DNA from: CAZYPU01 sp964649665
GTDB taxonomy: Bacteria; Omnitrophota; Gorgyraeia; JABMRN01; RBG-13-46-9
Direction: 5' to 3'
DNA length: 24,602 nt
Assembly: GCA_964649665.1 (NCBI GenBank)
Contig: CAZYPU010000012.1
Location: forward strand, 1-24,602
A program made the translations under genes and the position numbers. Below are positions 5,700-13,399 of the stretch, piece after piece. Below the pieces are notes generated by a model. The model saw only the letters and a program-made list of their open reading frames with translations. It ran no database searches and was not told the origin of the DNA. Each line of letters opens with the position of its first letter. The stretch's first letter is position 1.

Positions 5700-7987
5700 A
5701 AAAAAGACTGCTTTATGCCCTGGCTGCGGCCGGAATAACCGCCGTGACCGCGCAGATCATCTTAATCCGAGAATTCTTCACCTCCTTCTACGGAAACGAA
5801 CTGTCGGTTGGTTTCGTACTGGGCATATGGCTTGCCGGCGGGGCCATAGGAAGCGGCATCTTCGGCAGGTTTTTTGCGGATAGAATACGGAAGAAAGTGC
5901 TCCTTTTTGCGGCCATCCAGCTGATATTAAGCGCGCTTCTACCCGCAAGCATTCTCTTTGCCCGCACCTCGAAGATCATCTTCGGCATCGGGGCGGGGGA
6001 GATAGTGGGGCTGCCCGTTTTTATTGTTTCTTCGGGCGCGGCGCTTCTGCCTATCGCCGCTTCCCTGGGCTTCCTTTTCGTGCTCGGTTGCAAGGTGTTC
6101 CCGGGCGAAGAAGCCCCCGCGAGAATCGGCAGCGTTTATACCATAGAGGCTTTCGGCGCGATGCTAGGCGGGGCCGTAACGAGCCTCCTGCTTATCCGTT
6201 ATTTAGGGCCCCTGCAGATAGCCTTCATTCTCTCCGGAATCAACCTGCTCTCGGCATATTTTCTCACGGGAACAGGCGCCCCCACAAGACTAAACCCGCG
6301 CGATGAGAAACCTGTTCCCGCCGCGCGCCGTATCGCCATAACGCTGATGTGCCTCTTTGGCCTTTTTGTGATTTTCGGCGGGGTAAAATTTTTGGACAGG
6401 AAATCCGCGGATTTGAAGTGGAAGGATTTTAATGTCCTTGTAAGCGGCGATTCCGCCTACGGGCGCGTCACGGTGACCGAGAAAAGCGGACAGCTGAATT
6501 TTTTCGGCAACGGCCTTTTTCTTTTTAGCTCCCACGACCCGCTCATAGCGGAGGAGGCGGTCCATTTTTTGCTTGCCTCGACGCCGGATGTTAAAAGGGT
6601 TCTCCTCATAGGAGGCGGCGCAAGCGAAATAACGGCTGAAATCCTCAAATACCCCGTCGAAAAGATCGATTACGTGGAACTTAATCCTCTGGTAATATCG
6701 TTTTCGAAAGAATTTCTCCGGAACCAGCCATTCTACCGGCTCGATGACCCGCGCGTAAACGTGATAAACGAGGATGGCCGGTATTTCATAAAAAACGTCA
6801 AGGATCGATACGACGCCGTCATCGTAAGCCTCCCCAACCCTTACACGGCGCAGATAAATCGTTTCTACACCAAACAATTTTTTAGAGAGGTCAAACGGGT
6901 GCTTAACGAAGGCGGCGGCGCCTGCTTCAGCGTTACCTCGAGTGAAAACTATCTGAGCAAGGCACAGGCTCTTTTTTTGAAAACGCTGTATGAAACGGCT
7001 AAAGCGGAATTCGCCGAAGTAAGGATTGTTCCCGGCGATACGGCGCATTTCCTACTCTCAAACAGGCCGGGCGCCATTTCGCTTAAGCCCGCGGCCATAA
7101 GGGAGCGCCTTCGGTCCGCGAAAGTAAATACACTTTACGTCCGGGATTATTACATGTTTTCAAAATTGTCCGAAGAACGACTCGAATTTCTGAATTCCGT
7201 TCTGCGCGGGGCCGGCAGGGTGCAGAAAAATATGGATTTCTATCCCGTCTCTTATTTCTACGACATGGTGCTGTGGAGCGCTTATTTCAGCTTTAAACTC
7301 TCCGGATTTTTTATGTTTTTTACCGGGGGTTACCTCCTCGCGCTTACAGCGCTTTTCATGGCGGGGCTCTATGCCGTTTTCTTTGTCCGGCGGCGCGGTA
7401 AAAATTTTAAAAAAGACGTAACACTCCTTGCGCTTTTCACAACCGGCCTTTCCGAAATCTCCTTCGAGATTTTAATCGTGCTGGCATTTCAGATTATCTA
7501 CGGTTACCTCTACTACAAAGTCGGCATCATTGTGACTTCTTTCATGTTCGGCCTCGCGCTCGGCAGCCTGTGCATGACGCAGAGGCTCAACAGGATCCCG
7601 CGCCCTTTCAAAACCTATATAAACATTCAGGTGCTTGTGCTCGTGTACCCACTGCTGCTTTTGGTATGCTTCAAAGCCTTCTCGGCCTTGTCCGCGCATC
7701 CGGCCTTAAGACGCATTAGCTCGGACTTTTTCGGCATCCTTCCGTTCGTAGCCGGTTTCGTGGGAGGCATGCAGTACCCCCTTGCCAACAAGATATGTTT
7801 TGAGCGGACCGGCCTTGTGGGAAAAATCGCGGGCACCACGTACGCGATTGACCTTGCGGGTTCATTTATCGGCGCGGGGCTCCTGTGCGCATTCTTCGTG
7901 CCGATGGTGGGCATCCCCGCAACATGTGTATTGGTCGCCGGGCTTAACGCGGTAAGCTTGGCCCTCCTTCTTCTCGCACGGAAATAA
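5696..7987 (+). CDS. polytopic membrane protein with spermidine-synthase-like domain
   Basis: This 763-residue protein has an N-terminal membrane block (about 1-240, six or seven segments). A Rossmann methyltransferase-fold domain of the spermidine synthase type spans about 245-490, and a second membrane block about 530-763. Nucleotide-binding signatures are IGGGASE (305-311) and YVELNP (326-331). At the active-site position, spermidine synthases have an Asp-containing DSSDP-like motif. Here it reads S378-LPNPYTAQINRFYT, so the catalytic Asp is not conserved. This matches the fused MFS/spermidine-synthase group of unknown activity. The ATG overlaps the radical SAM stop by 4 bases. Close coupling suggests the two act on one pathway, possibly transferring an SAM-derived group at the membrane. 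Confidence 0.8.
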   Translation: MKKRLLYALAAAGITAVTAQIILIREFFTSFYGNELSVGFVLGIWLAGGAIGSGIFGRFFADRIRKKVLLFAAIQLILSALLPASILFARTSKIIFGIGAGEIVGLPVFIVSSGAALLPIAASLGFLFVLGCKVFPGEEAPARIGSVYTIEAFGAMLGGAVTSLLLIRYLGPLQIAFILSGINLLSAYFLTGTGAPTRLNPRDEKPVPAARRIAITLMCLFGLFVIFGGVKFLDRKSADLKWKDFNVLVSGDSAYGRVTVTEKSGQLNFFGNGLFLFSSHDPLIAEEAVHFLLASTPDVKRVLLIGGGASEITAEILKYPVEKIDYVELNPLVISFSKEFLRNQPFYRLDDPRVNVINEDGRYFIKNVKDRYDAVIVSLPNPYTAQINRFYTKQFFREVKRVLNEGGGACFSVTSSENYLSKAQALFLKTLYETAKAEFAEVRIVPGDTAHFLLSNRPGAISLKPAAIRERLRSAKVNTLYVRDYYMFSKLSEERLEFLNSVLRGAGRVQKNMDFYPVSYFYDMVLWSAYFSFKLSGFFMFFTGGYLLALTALFMAGLYAVFFVRRRGKNFKKDVTLLALFTTGLSEISFEILIVLAFQIIYGYLYYKVGIIVTSFMFGLALGSLCMTQRLNRIPRPFKTYINIQVLVLVYPLLLLVCFKAFSALSAHPALRRISSDFFGILPFVAGFVGGMQYPLANKICFERTGLVGKIAGTTYAIDLAGSFIGAGLLCAFFVPMVGIPATCVLVAGLNAVSLALLLLARK

Positions 7988-8071
7988 ACTTACGTAGCTG
8001 AAGGAGGCCGCCTTCTGATCGGCCCCATACAGAAAAACAGATAATGTAAAATATTGTGGGCACTTTCAATG

Positions 8072-8225
8072 TGTCATTGCGCGGGCGCGAAGCCTTTACT
8101 TCGTCATTGCGAGGGCGCGAAGCCTTTACTTCGTCATTGCGAGGTCTGCGAAGCAGACCGAAGCAATCTCTTCGTTTGAGATTGCTTCGGCCGCAAACGA
8201 AGAACAGGGCGGCCTCGCAATGACG
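8072..8225. repeat. dispersed palindromic repeat cluster
   Basis: The gap 7988-8330 holds no gene but a dense repeat. Two near-identical 30-base units (8072-8101, 8102-8131) are followed by a third partial unit (8132-8144) whose first 13 bases recur inverted at 8213-8225. Inside are a 7-bp hairpin (8143-8149 with 8153-8159) and a 12-bp perfect hairpin (8159-8170 with 8178-8189). The TCATTGCGAGG / GAAGCAATCTC vocabulary is that of intergenic REP-like elements found in many uncultured bacteria. Transcription of either strand would give a long folded RNA. Confidence 0.85.
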
Positions 8226-8274
8226 GAGAAGCAAGGTGCCCAATTATCTTGACATTACTGAAAAACACAGGCGC

Positions 8275-8303
8275 TTGACTACATGGTATAATTATGATAT
8301 ACT
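8275..8303 (+). promoter_or_regulatory. sigma70-type promoter for the panD-def-tat operon
   Basis: TTGACT at 8275-8280 and TATACT at 8298-8303 have a 17-base spacer. The PilZ gene starts 27 bases after the -10. A second TATAAT at 8287-8292 lacks a matching -35. Confidence 0.72.
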
Positions 8304-8330
8304 CACAGAAATATCAAAAGGCGGGAAAAC

Positions 8331-8699
8331 ATGGTTAAGCCGGTGAGGGAGAGAAGAAAATACATAAGGGTAGGGACCCCGCTTACAATTAGGGCCATAA
8401 TCGGGAAAAGTTCCGTACAGGAGCTTCAAACAACGGACGTTTCTCCGATTGGGCTGCGGTTGGTGACCAGCGAAAGCGCCGTAAACGTAAACGACGAGAT
8501 CGAGCTTAAGATAGGGATTCCCGGGGCCTTAGGACCGGTACACGCCAAGGCAAAAGTGATCTGGAAAAAGAAGCTTTCCACTGAAGACGGCGCCTCATGT
8601 AATATCGGGTGCGAATTCACCAAAATCGAGGAAGACAATAAAAATACGTTTCTCAAGTATTTTTGTGATTTGTTGTACAGTCAGGGCAAGGAGGCATAA
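8331..8699 (+). CDS. single-domain PilZ protein
   Basis: This 122-residue cytoplasmic protein consists of one PilZ domain. The c-di-GMP motifs are complete: R9-x3-R13 (RRKYIR) and D36-x-S38-x2-G41 (TDVSPIG). Later strands include AKAKVIWKKK and NIGCEFTKI, typical of the PilZ barrel. The start is ATG at 8331 with a weak GGCGGGAAA ribosome site. It is the first gene after the 8275-8303 promoter and ends 2 bases before the lipoprotein gene, so it leads a run of housekeeping and envelope genes. It shares the R-R-K-Y pattern with the protein at 861, which suggests duplication within a PilZ family. Confidence 0.87.
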   Translation: MVKPVRERRKYIRVGTPLTIRAIIGKSSVQELQTTDVSPIGLRLVTSESAVNVNDEIELKIGIPGALGPVHAKAKVIWKKKLSTEDGASCNIGCEFTKIEEDNKNTFLKYFCDLLYSQGKEA

Positions 8700-8701
8700 T
8701 T

Positions 8702-9037
8702 TTGAATACGTTTAAATTATTTCTGGTACCAGTCTTGTTGTTATCTTTGTCCGGATGCGCGGATTTACCGATACCCTCGCCTGATTACATAATAGAGCGC
8801 CCCATAGGCACTAGCTCGGTGAAAATAGGGATGACAAAAAATAAGGTGAAGGATCTCTGGGGGGACCCCGACCAGATAAATGAGGTCGAAGATAAAGAGA
8901 GGTGGGGCGGCGCCAGGGTCGAGTGGGTCTATCGCGCAAGAACGGAACTTCCTGTGGACGCGGGTTACCTATCCAAAACAAAAAAGCTTTATTTCGATGG
9001 GGACAACCTCACGAATATCGTCGAATCCAAGGAGTAA
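8702..9037 (+). CDS. BamE/OmlA-like lipoprotein, TTG start
   Basis: This 111-residue protein has a lipoprotein signal: Lys near the N-terminus, a Leu/Val core and the lipobox L-S-G-C19. The mature part contains VKIGMTKNKVKDLWGDPDQI (about residues 40-59), the characteristic helix-turn of the SmpA/OmlA/BamE fold, followed by strands with W-x-Y and a KKLYFDGDNL segment. The fold is used by outer-membrane assembly lipoproteins and inhibitors, and true BamE function is not proven here. The start codon is TTG at 8702 with a strong AAGGAGG 7 bases upstream, inside the end of the PilZ gene. No alternative ATG precedes the signal peptide. Confidence 0.78.
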   Translation: MNTFKLFLVPVLLLSLSGCADLPIPSPDYIIERPIGTSSVKIGMTKNKVKDLWGDPDQINEVEDKERWGGARVEWVYRARTELPVDAGYLSKTKKLYFDGDNLTNIVESKE

Positions 9038-9045
9038 AATTACAA

Positions 9046-9399
9046 ATGCTTAGGGAAATGTGCAAATCCAAAATACACAAAGCGCGCGTCACAAAGACCC
9101 TTCTTCACTATGAAGGCAGCATAGGCATAGACGCCAAGCTTCTTGAAACCGGCAATATCTATCCCAATGAAATTGTGCAGATTGTGAATTTTCAAAACGG
9201 GGCGCGTTTTGAAACCTACGCGATCAAGGAAAAAGAGAATTCCGGAGACATCGTCCTGTATGGGCCCGCCGCGAGAATGGGGGAGGTCGGTGACAACGTC
9301 ATCATCATCTCAAAGGCGCTGGTGGAAGCCAAGGAAGTGCCGAACCTCAGGACAAAAATTGTATACGTCGACGAAAAAAACAAAATTCTGATTAAATAG
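9046..9399 (+). CDS. panD: aspartate 1-decarboxylase
   Basis: This 117-residue enzyme makes beta-alanine from L-aspartate, a step of pantothenate and CoA synthesis in the cytoplasm. The self-cleavage site that generates the pyruvoyl cofactor is G24-S25 in HYEGSIGID, at the same residue numbers as in E. coli PanD. Other family marks are K9 near the N-terminus (KSKIHKARVT), Y-P-N-E at about 55-58, and GPAARMGEVGD. Length is normal for the family. The start at 9046 is preceded by AAGGAG within the end of the lipoprotein gene. It lies 6 bases before the deformylase gene. Confidence 0.93.
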   Translation: MLREMCKSKIHKARVTKTLLHYEGSIGIDAKLLETGNIYPNEIVQIVNFQNGARFETYAIKEKENSGDIVLYGPAARMGEVGDNVIIISKALVEAKEVPNLRTKIVYVDEKNKILIK

Positions 9400-9405
9400 G
9401 CAAGC

Positions 9406-9873
9406 ATGGGCCGTTTGGAAATAAAAACCTGTCCCAGCGCGGTATTGCGGAAAAAAAGTAGGCCGCTTGAAGGGGTAGGGCCGTCCGAACAAAAGCTTTT
9501 TTCCGATATGACAGTAACAATGCGCGCAATGCAAGGAATAGGCCTCGCCGCACCTCAGGTCGGCATTTCGAAACGAGCCGTTCTGGTTGACGCCGGCGGC
9601 GCGCTCTTAAAGATGGTAAATCCCGTGATCCTTTCGAAAAAAGGGCGCGCCGAGCTGGAAGAAGGCTGCCTTAGCGTGCCGGAAAAAGTGGTTAACGTCG
9701 AAAGGGCGCAAGAGGTTTCAATTTCGTACCTGGATGAAAACGGAACGCGCTACAATAAAACCTTTCGCGGCCTGACGGCCAGGATCATACAGCACGAAAT
9801 AGACCACCTAAACGGAAAACTTATTATAGATTATCTGCCCTGGTATAAAAAAGTCTTTAAAAAAAGGGGTTAA
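9406..9873 (+). CDS. def: peptide deformylase
   Basis: This 155-residue metalloenzyme removes the N-formyl group from nascent proteins. All three signature motifs are present: GIGLAAPQ (44-51), EGCLS with metal ligand C88, and QHEIDH with metal ligands H130 and H134 and catalytic E131. The C-terminus ends in a basic tail (WYKKVFKKRG). Length is slightly short but normal for type 1/2 enzymes. It starts 6 bases after panD and ends 1 base before tatA. No methionyl-tRNA formyltransferase gene follows, unlike the common def-fmt arrangement. Confidence 0.94.
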   Translation: MGRLEIKTCPSAVLRKKSRPLEGVGPSEQKLFSDMTVTMRAMQGIGLAAPQVGISKRAVLVDAGGALLKMVNPVILSKKGRAELEEGCLSVPEKVVNVERAQEVSISYLDENGTRYNKTFRGLTARIIQHEIDHLNGKLIIDYLPWYKKVFKKRG

Positions 9874-9874
9874 A

Positions 9875-10039
9875 ATGCCGACGATAGGCTTCTGGGAACT
9901 GATCCTGATACTGCTCATCGTGCTTCTGGTTTTTGGCGCCGCGAAACTTCCCGAAATCGGCCGGGCCCTCGGAAAGGCTATCCGGGAATTCAAAAAGGCG
10001 AGCGAGCCGGAAAAAAAGGATGCTCCTCCAAAGGGATGA
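9875..10039 (+). CDS. tatA: Sec-independent translocase TatA/TatE component
   Basis: This short protein of 54 residues has the complete TatA layout. It comprises a brief N-terminus (MPTIGFWEL), one membrane helix (about 5-20), the hinge FGAAKLPEIGRALGKAIREF that starts the amphipathic helix, and a charged tail. TatA forms the oligomeric pore of the twin-arginine pathway. The tail is short for TatA, closer to TatE. The gene starts 1 base after def and its last 20 bases overlap the proposed tatC start. No tatB is present, as in minimal TatA-TatC systems. Confidence 0.9.
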   Translation: MPTIGFWELILILLIVLLVFGAAKLPEIGRALGKAIREFKKASEPEKKDAPPKG

Positions 10040-10724
10040 GAAAAAGGCCTTCTTCGGGCATCTGGAGGAGCTGAGAAAACGGATAATTTTTTCGATAATT
10101 TCCGTAGCCGCATTAAGCGCTCTTTCATATATTTACGCGGAAAAGATTCTCGAGGTCCTGGCGGTGCATGTAAAATCGCTTGTGTTCATAAGCCCGCAGG
10201 AAGCGTTCCTCGCATATCTCAAAATTGCGCTTCTAAGCGGGGTGATTCTTTCGGCGCCGGTAATCCTGTTCAACGCTTTTAAGTTTATCTGGATAGCGTT
10301 AAACAGGCGGGAAAAAGGCTTTTTTGCCGTATATCTCTCTATCGGAACGCTTCTATTCGCCGGCGGCGCGCTTTTTTCCTACTATGTCGCCCTGCCGGCC
10401 GCGATGCGGTTCCTGCTCGGATTCACCTCGGATTTTCTGCGGCCCTATATATCCGTATCGCGATACGTATCGTTCAGCGCTTTTTTGATACTCGCTTTTG
10501 CGGTCACTTTCGAGACGCCGCTCGTTATCGTGCTCCTGACAAGGGTGGGGCTTTTGCGCGCGAAAATTTTACGGAAAAAACGCAGGTATTTCATAGTCTT
10601 AATGTTTGTGATCGCGGCGATGTTGACGCCGCCGGACCTTGTAACGCAGGTTCTTTTGGCGATTCCGTTGGTTTTACTGTATGAGGTGAGCATACTTTTT
10701 GCTCGCGTAGCCGAAAAGAGGTAG
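10020..10724 (+). CDS. tatC: Sec-independent translocase TatC
   Basis: This 234-residue six-helix membrane protein recognises twin-arginine signals. The signature F-x2-HLEELRKRI lies at the N-terminus (about 12-25), and the periplasmic SPQEAFLAYLKIAL loop with its conserved Glu follows helix 1. The later loop ending in LTPPDLVTQVLLAIPLVLLYE is also typical. The start at ATG 10020 gives a normal length and overlaps tatA by 20 bases. The frame stays open further upstream to 9933, but that would run through tatA and add residues unlike the family. A substrate candidate in this window is the radical SAM protein at 4569. Confidence 0.9.
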   Translation: MLLQRDEKKAFFGHLEELRKRIIFSIISVAALSALSYIYAEKILEVLAVHVKSLVFISPQEAFLAYLKIALLSGVILSAPVILFNAFKFIWIALNRREKGFFAVYLSIGTLLFAGGALFSYYVALPAAMRFLLGFTSDFLRPYISVSRYVSFSAFLILAFAVTFETPLVIVLLTRVGLLRAKILRKKRRYFIVLMFVIAAMLTPPDLVTQVLLAIPLVLLYEVSILFARVAEKR

Positions 10725-10726
10725 CC

Positions 10727-11173
10727 ATGTCACTCGAAGAAAAAATTGGGACTGAGATTAAGACGGCCATGAAAGCGGCCGACAAGCTCAAGGTTTCGAC
10801 CCTGCGGATGGTAAAGGCCGATATCGGCAACTTCAAGCTGGACCAAAGCAAAAACAAGATAACGGACGAAGAAGTCATAAAGATCATCCGGCGGCAGGTA
10901 AAGCAGCATAAAGATTCGATTGAACAGTTCGAAAAAGGAAAAAGGCAGGACCTGGTCGATAAAGAACAAAAAGAGCTGGATATATTGCTGGGCTACATGC
11001 CAAAGCAACTATCCGATGAAGAGCTCAAAAAAATAGTAAGCGATGTCCTGCGCGAAACGGGCGCCGGGGATAAAAGCGCGATGGGAAAGGTCATGAAAGC
11101 GGTTATGGAAAAGGTGGGGGGCAGGGCCGACGGAAAGAAAGTAAGCGGGATCGTATCAAGCATACTGGGGTAA
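10727..11173 (+). CDS. GatB/YqeY domain protein
   Basis: This 148-residue cytoplasmic protein belongs to the YqeY family, which is homologous to the C-terminal tail of the GatB subunit of tRNA-dependent amidotransferase. Recognisable segments are IGTEIKTAMKAADKLKVSTL, VIKIIRRQVKQHKDSIEQF, LGYMPKQLSDEELKKIV and MGKVMKAVMEKVGGRADGK. Length is standard for free-standing YqeY. Its molecular role is not established, although tRNA binding is suspected. It starts 2 bases after tatC. The preceding AAGAGGTAG can serve as a ribosome site. Confidence 0.9.
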   Translation: MSLEEKIGTEIKTAMKAADKLKVSTLRMVKADIGNFKLDQSKNKITDEEVIKIIRRQVKQHKDSIEQFEKGKRQDLVDKEQKELDILLGYMPKQLSDEELKKIVSDVLRETGAGDKSAMGKVMKAVMEKVGGRADGKKVSGIVSSILG

Positions 11174-11177
11174 CGCC

Positions 11178-12149
11178 ATGATAAGTATAATGATTCTGGA
11201 GAAAGACAAGGAGACAACGATCCTGAAAAGCCAGGACGAACTCTCCCCGTATCTCGGCAAAAAAGACGTGTTCGTGTGGGTCGACGTCCGCAAACCGGTC
11301 CAGAAAGATATGGATTTTCTGGAAAAGCACTTTTCCTTCCACCCACTTGCCATCGAAGACTGTATGACCACTATTCAGCGCCCAAAAATCGACACCTACG
11401 ACAACTATCTTTTTATCGTCCTTCACGCGGCGCTTCTGGCCGCGCACAAAGATAAGGCCACGTCGCTTGAGTTGGACAGCTTTGTCGGAGAAAATTACGT
11501 CGTCACCGTGCACTTGAAATCCATAGACAGTGTCGCCAGTACCTGGGAGCGGTGCCTGAAAAATAAGGGCATCATGTCGCGCGGCGCCGCCTACCTTTTC
11601 TATTGCATGGCCGACGCGCTTGTGGACAACTATTTTCCGATACTGGAAAAGCTGGACAAGGAAATACAGAAAACGGAGGACATTATATTCGAAGAGCCGG
11701 ACCGCAAAGTGCTTAACAAAATCTTTGACTTAAAAGAAAACGTCCTCACATTGCGCAGGATACTCGGCCCGCAGAGGGAAACCATGAATTTTATCGCAAG
11801 AGGCAGTTATCAGCCGATCATACCCGGGTCGCTTTCCATATATTTCCGCGACGTATCCGACCTTCTGGCAAGAATCAATGACAACCTCGACACGTACAGG
11901 GACCTGTTGGCAAGCGCCGTGGACGGCTACATGTCGGCCACATCAAACAGGCTGAACGAAATAATGAAAGTGCTGACCATCATCGCCACAATAATGATGC
12001 CTCTTACGCTTATAACAGGCATATACGGGATGAATTTCCGTTTTATGCCGGAAATCGGATGGCAATACGGCTATTTCATCGTGATGGGCATTATGCTGGC
12101 CATAGCCGTGGGCATGCTTTTATACTTCAAGAAGAAGAAATGGTTATAA
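11178..12149 (+). CDS. corA: CorA family magnesium/divalent cation channel
   Basis: This 323-residue protein has a large cytoplasmic N-terminal domain (about 1-260) rich in helices and two C-terminal membrane segments. The invariant pore motif Y283-G-M-N-F287 follows TM1 (MPLTLITGI). It forms a homopentameric channel for Mg2+ and sometimes Co2+/Ni2+. The acidic extracytoplasmic loop after GMNF (RFMPEIGWQYG) and the basic C-terminus (FKKKKWL) are typical. It follows yqeY by 4 bases. An in-frame ATG three codons downstream is an alternative start. Ion specificity cannot be read from sequence. Confidence 0.92.
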   Translation: MISIMILEKDKETTILKSQDELSPYLGKKDVFVWVDVRKPVQKDMDFLEKHFSFHPLAIEDCMTTIQRPKIDTYDNYLFIVLHAALLAAHKDKATSLELDSFVGENYVVTVHLKSIDSVASTWERCLKNKGIMSRGAAYLFYCMADALVDNYFPILEKLDKEIQKTEDIIFEEPDRKVLNKIFDLKENVLTLRRILGPQRETMNFIARGSYQPIIPGSLSIYFRDVSDLLARINDNLDTYRDLLASAVDGYMSATSNRLNEIMKVLTIIATIMMPLTLITGIYGMNFRFMPEIGWQYGYFIVMGIMLAIAVGMLLYFKKKKWL

Positions 12150-12171
12150 CCTGACACCTGGAGGGCCTTTC

Positions 12172-12852
12172 ATGGGTAATCTAATCTTCGCCATTCCCGT
12201 TATACTGATCATCGCCATATCCATTTTTGTGGTTAAAATAGCCGCGGTTGCGTTAAAAATGACGGGGCTCGACGAGAAAAGAGCCTATTTTCAGGCCCTA
12301 TCGGCATTTACCGGCACAGGGTTTACAACGAGTGATTCGGAACTCGTTCTTCAAAACGACATACGAAGAAAGATCATCATGATCCTTATGATACTCGGCA
12401 ACGCCGGCTTCATAACCGTAATAACGACGGTTGTGATATCTTTTGAGAAAACGAATCCGCTGCCTCTTTTCACAAACGTGGGCATTCTTCTCATTGTAAT
12501 ATTTTTACTGGTAAAATTTCTTGCCAACAAAAACGTGGCAAAATTTCTGAATAAAAAAATCGAATCCCGGCTGGCAAAGCGGTCGCCTTTCCATAAAAGA
12601 CCCGTGGAAGAGGTGCTGCGCATCGCCAAAGATTATGGGATAGCGGAGGTAATTATAAAAGAATCCTGTCGCGATCTCGACAAAACTCTGAGCGAATCGG
12701 ATTTCCGCAAAAATGACATACTCGTTCTCGCGATCGAAAGAAAGGGCGCGGTTATACCCGCGCCCAAAGCGACGGACCGCATACTGCTGGACGATACGCT
12801 GATTTGCTACGGCAGGTTGTCGAATATCGGAAAAATCATTCCGAAAGAATGA
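12172..12852 (+). CDS. small Trk-like membrane unit fused to RCK_C (TrkA_C) domain
   Basis: This 226-residue protein has hydrophobic segments at about 3-29, 67-90 and 98-117, then a basic linker and an RCK_C/TrkA_C domain (about 143-226, VEEVLRIAKDYGIAEVIIKE ... NDILVLAIER ... DTLICYG). Between segments one and two lies FQALSAFTGTGFTT (40-53), resembling the pore loop of TrkH/KtrB repeats, followed by IIMILMILGNAGFI, which resembles the next Trk helix. A single such unit in place of the usual four is unusual. It could form a homotetramer gated by the cytoplasmic RCK_C, but transport is inference. The start has a good ribosome site (TGGAGGG). The stop overlaps the M23 gene by 4 bases. Confidence 0.7.
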   Translation: MGNLIFAIPVILIIAISIFVVKIAAVALKMTGLDEKRAYFQALSAFTGTGFTTSDSELVLQNDIRRKIIMILMILGNAGFITVITTVVISFEKTNPLPLFTNVGILLIVIFLLVKFLANKNVAKFLNKKIESRLAKRSPFHKRPVEEVLRIAKDYGIAEVIIKESCRDLDKTLSESDFRKNDILVLAIERKGAVIPAPKATDRILLDDTLICYGRLSNIGKIIPKE

Positions 12853-13394
12853 GCCCCACCGTTAAATCTATTCTTCTTATCTGCCTTGTGGGGGTATTTT
12901 TATTTTTTACACTGCATGTTTTGGTTCCGCTTGTATATAGGGTAAAGGAGCCCTATTTCACTATGCCCGTAGAGGATGGCCGAGGCGCCGGGGGCGAGGG
13001 GCTTCTCGTTCGAAATGATGCCCACGGCGAGGGCGCGTTCGGCGCAAAGAGAAGCGGCGGAAGGTCTCACAAAGGCATCGACCTGGAGGCGCAGATAAAG
13101 AGCCCCGTATATGCCTCGAAGAGCGGCTGGGCAAGATCGCGCTATTTTCCCGGCGGCTACGGAAATCTTGTAATCATAAGTCATCCCGGGCGGTGGGAAA
13201 CGCGTTACGGACACCTCGATAAAATCGCCATAAAGGGATTTCAGTGGGTCCGGCAGGATGACGTAATAGGCTTTGTGGGAAAAACGGGGAACGCCGATTT
13301 GAAAGGTATTACCCCGCATGTCCATTTCGAAATAAGGCACATGGGAAACCCCGTTGATCCGGAGAGAGAACTGGTAAGACATAAAGGAGGATAG
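12849..13394 (+). CDS. M23 family peptidoglycan endopeptidase, membrane anchored
   Basis: This 181-residue protein has an N-terminal membrane segment (about 7-30) followed by an extracytoplasmic LytM/M23 domain. Zinc and catalytic residues are all present: H74 and D78 in HKGID, H122 in RYGHLD, and H157-x-H159 in PHVHFE. This predicts an active zinc metallopeptidase cutting peptidoglycan cross-links. The segment before the domain (VRNDAHGEGAFGAKRSGGR) is the usual lead-in. The start codon overlaps the previous stop (ATGA). No coiled coil or LysM is present, so any localisation must come from the anchor. Confidence 0.9.
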   Translation: MSPTVKSILLICLVGVFLFFTLHVLVPLVYRVKEPYFTMPVEDGRGAGGEGLLVRNDAHGEGAFGAKRSGGRSHKGIDLEAQIKSPVYASKSGWARSRYFPGGYGNLVIISHPGRWETRYGHLDKIAIKGFQWVRQDDVIGFVGKTGNADLKGITPHVHFEIRHMGNPVDPERELVRHKGG

Positions 13395-13399
13395 GCGTT

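Noticed and set aside
6290..7048. 252-residue minus-strand frame
   Set aside because: Antisense shadow of the spermidine-synthase-like gene; no family motifs or signal.
7944..8243. Minus-strand 99-residue frame with repeated RPRNDEVKAS segments
   Set aside because: The repeats in the peptide are the translation of the 30-base tandem DNA repeat; no ribosome site or family signature.
8902..9045. Longer panD start inside the lipoprotein gene
   Set aside because: With ATG 9046 the G24-S25 cleavage site has the same numbering as characterised PanD and has a ribosome site.
9933..10019. Upstream extension of tatC with an added 29 residues
   Set aside because: The extension runs through the tatA coding sequence and does not look like a TatC N-terminus; ATG 10020 gives the normal length.
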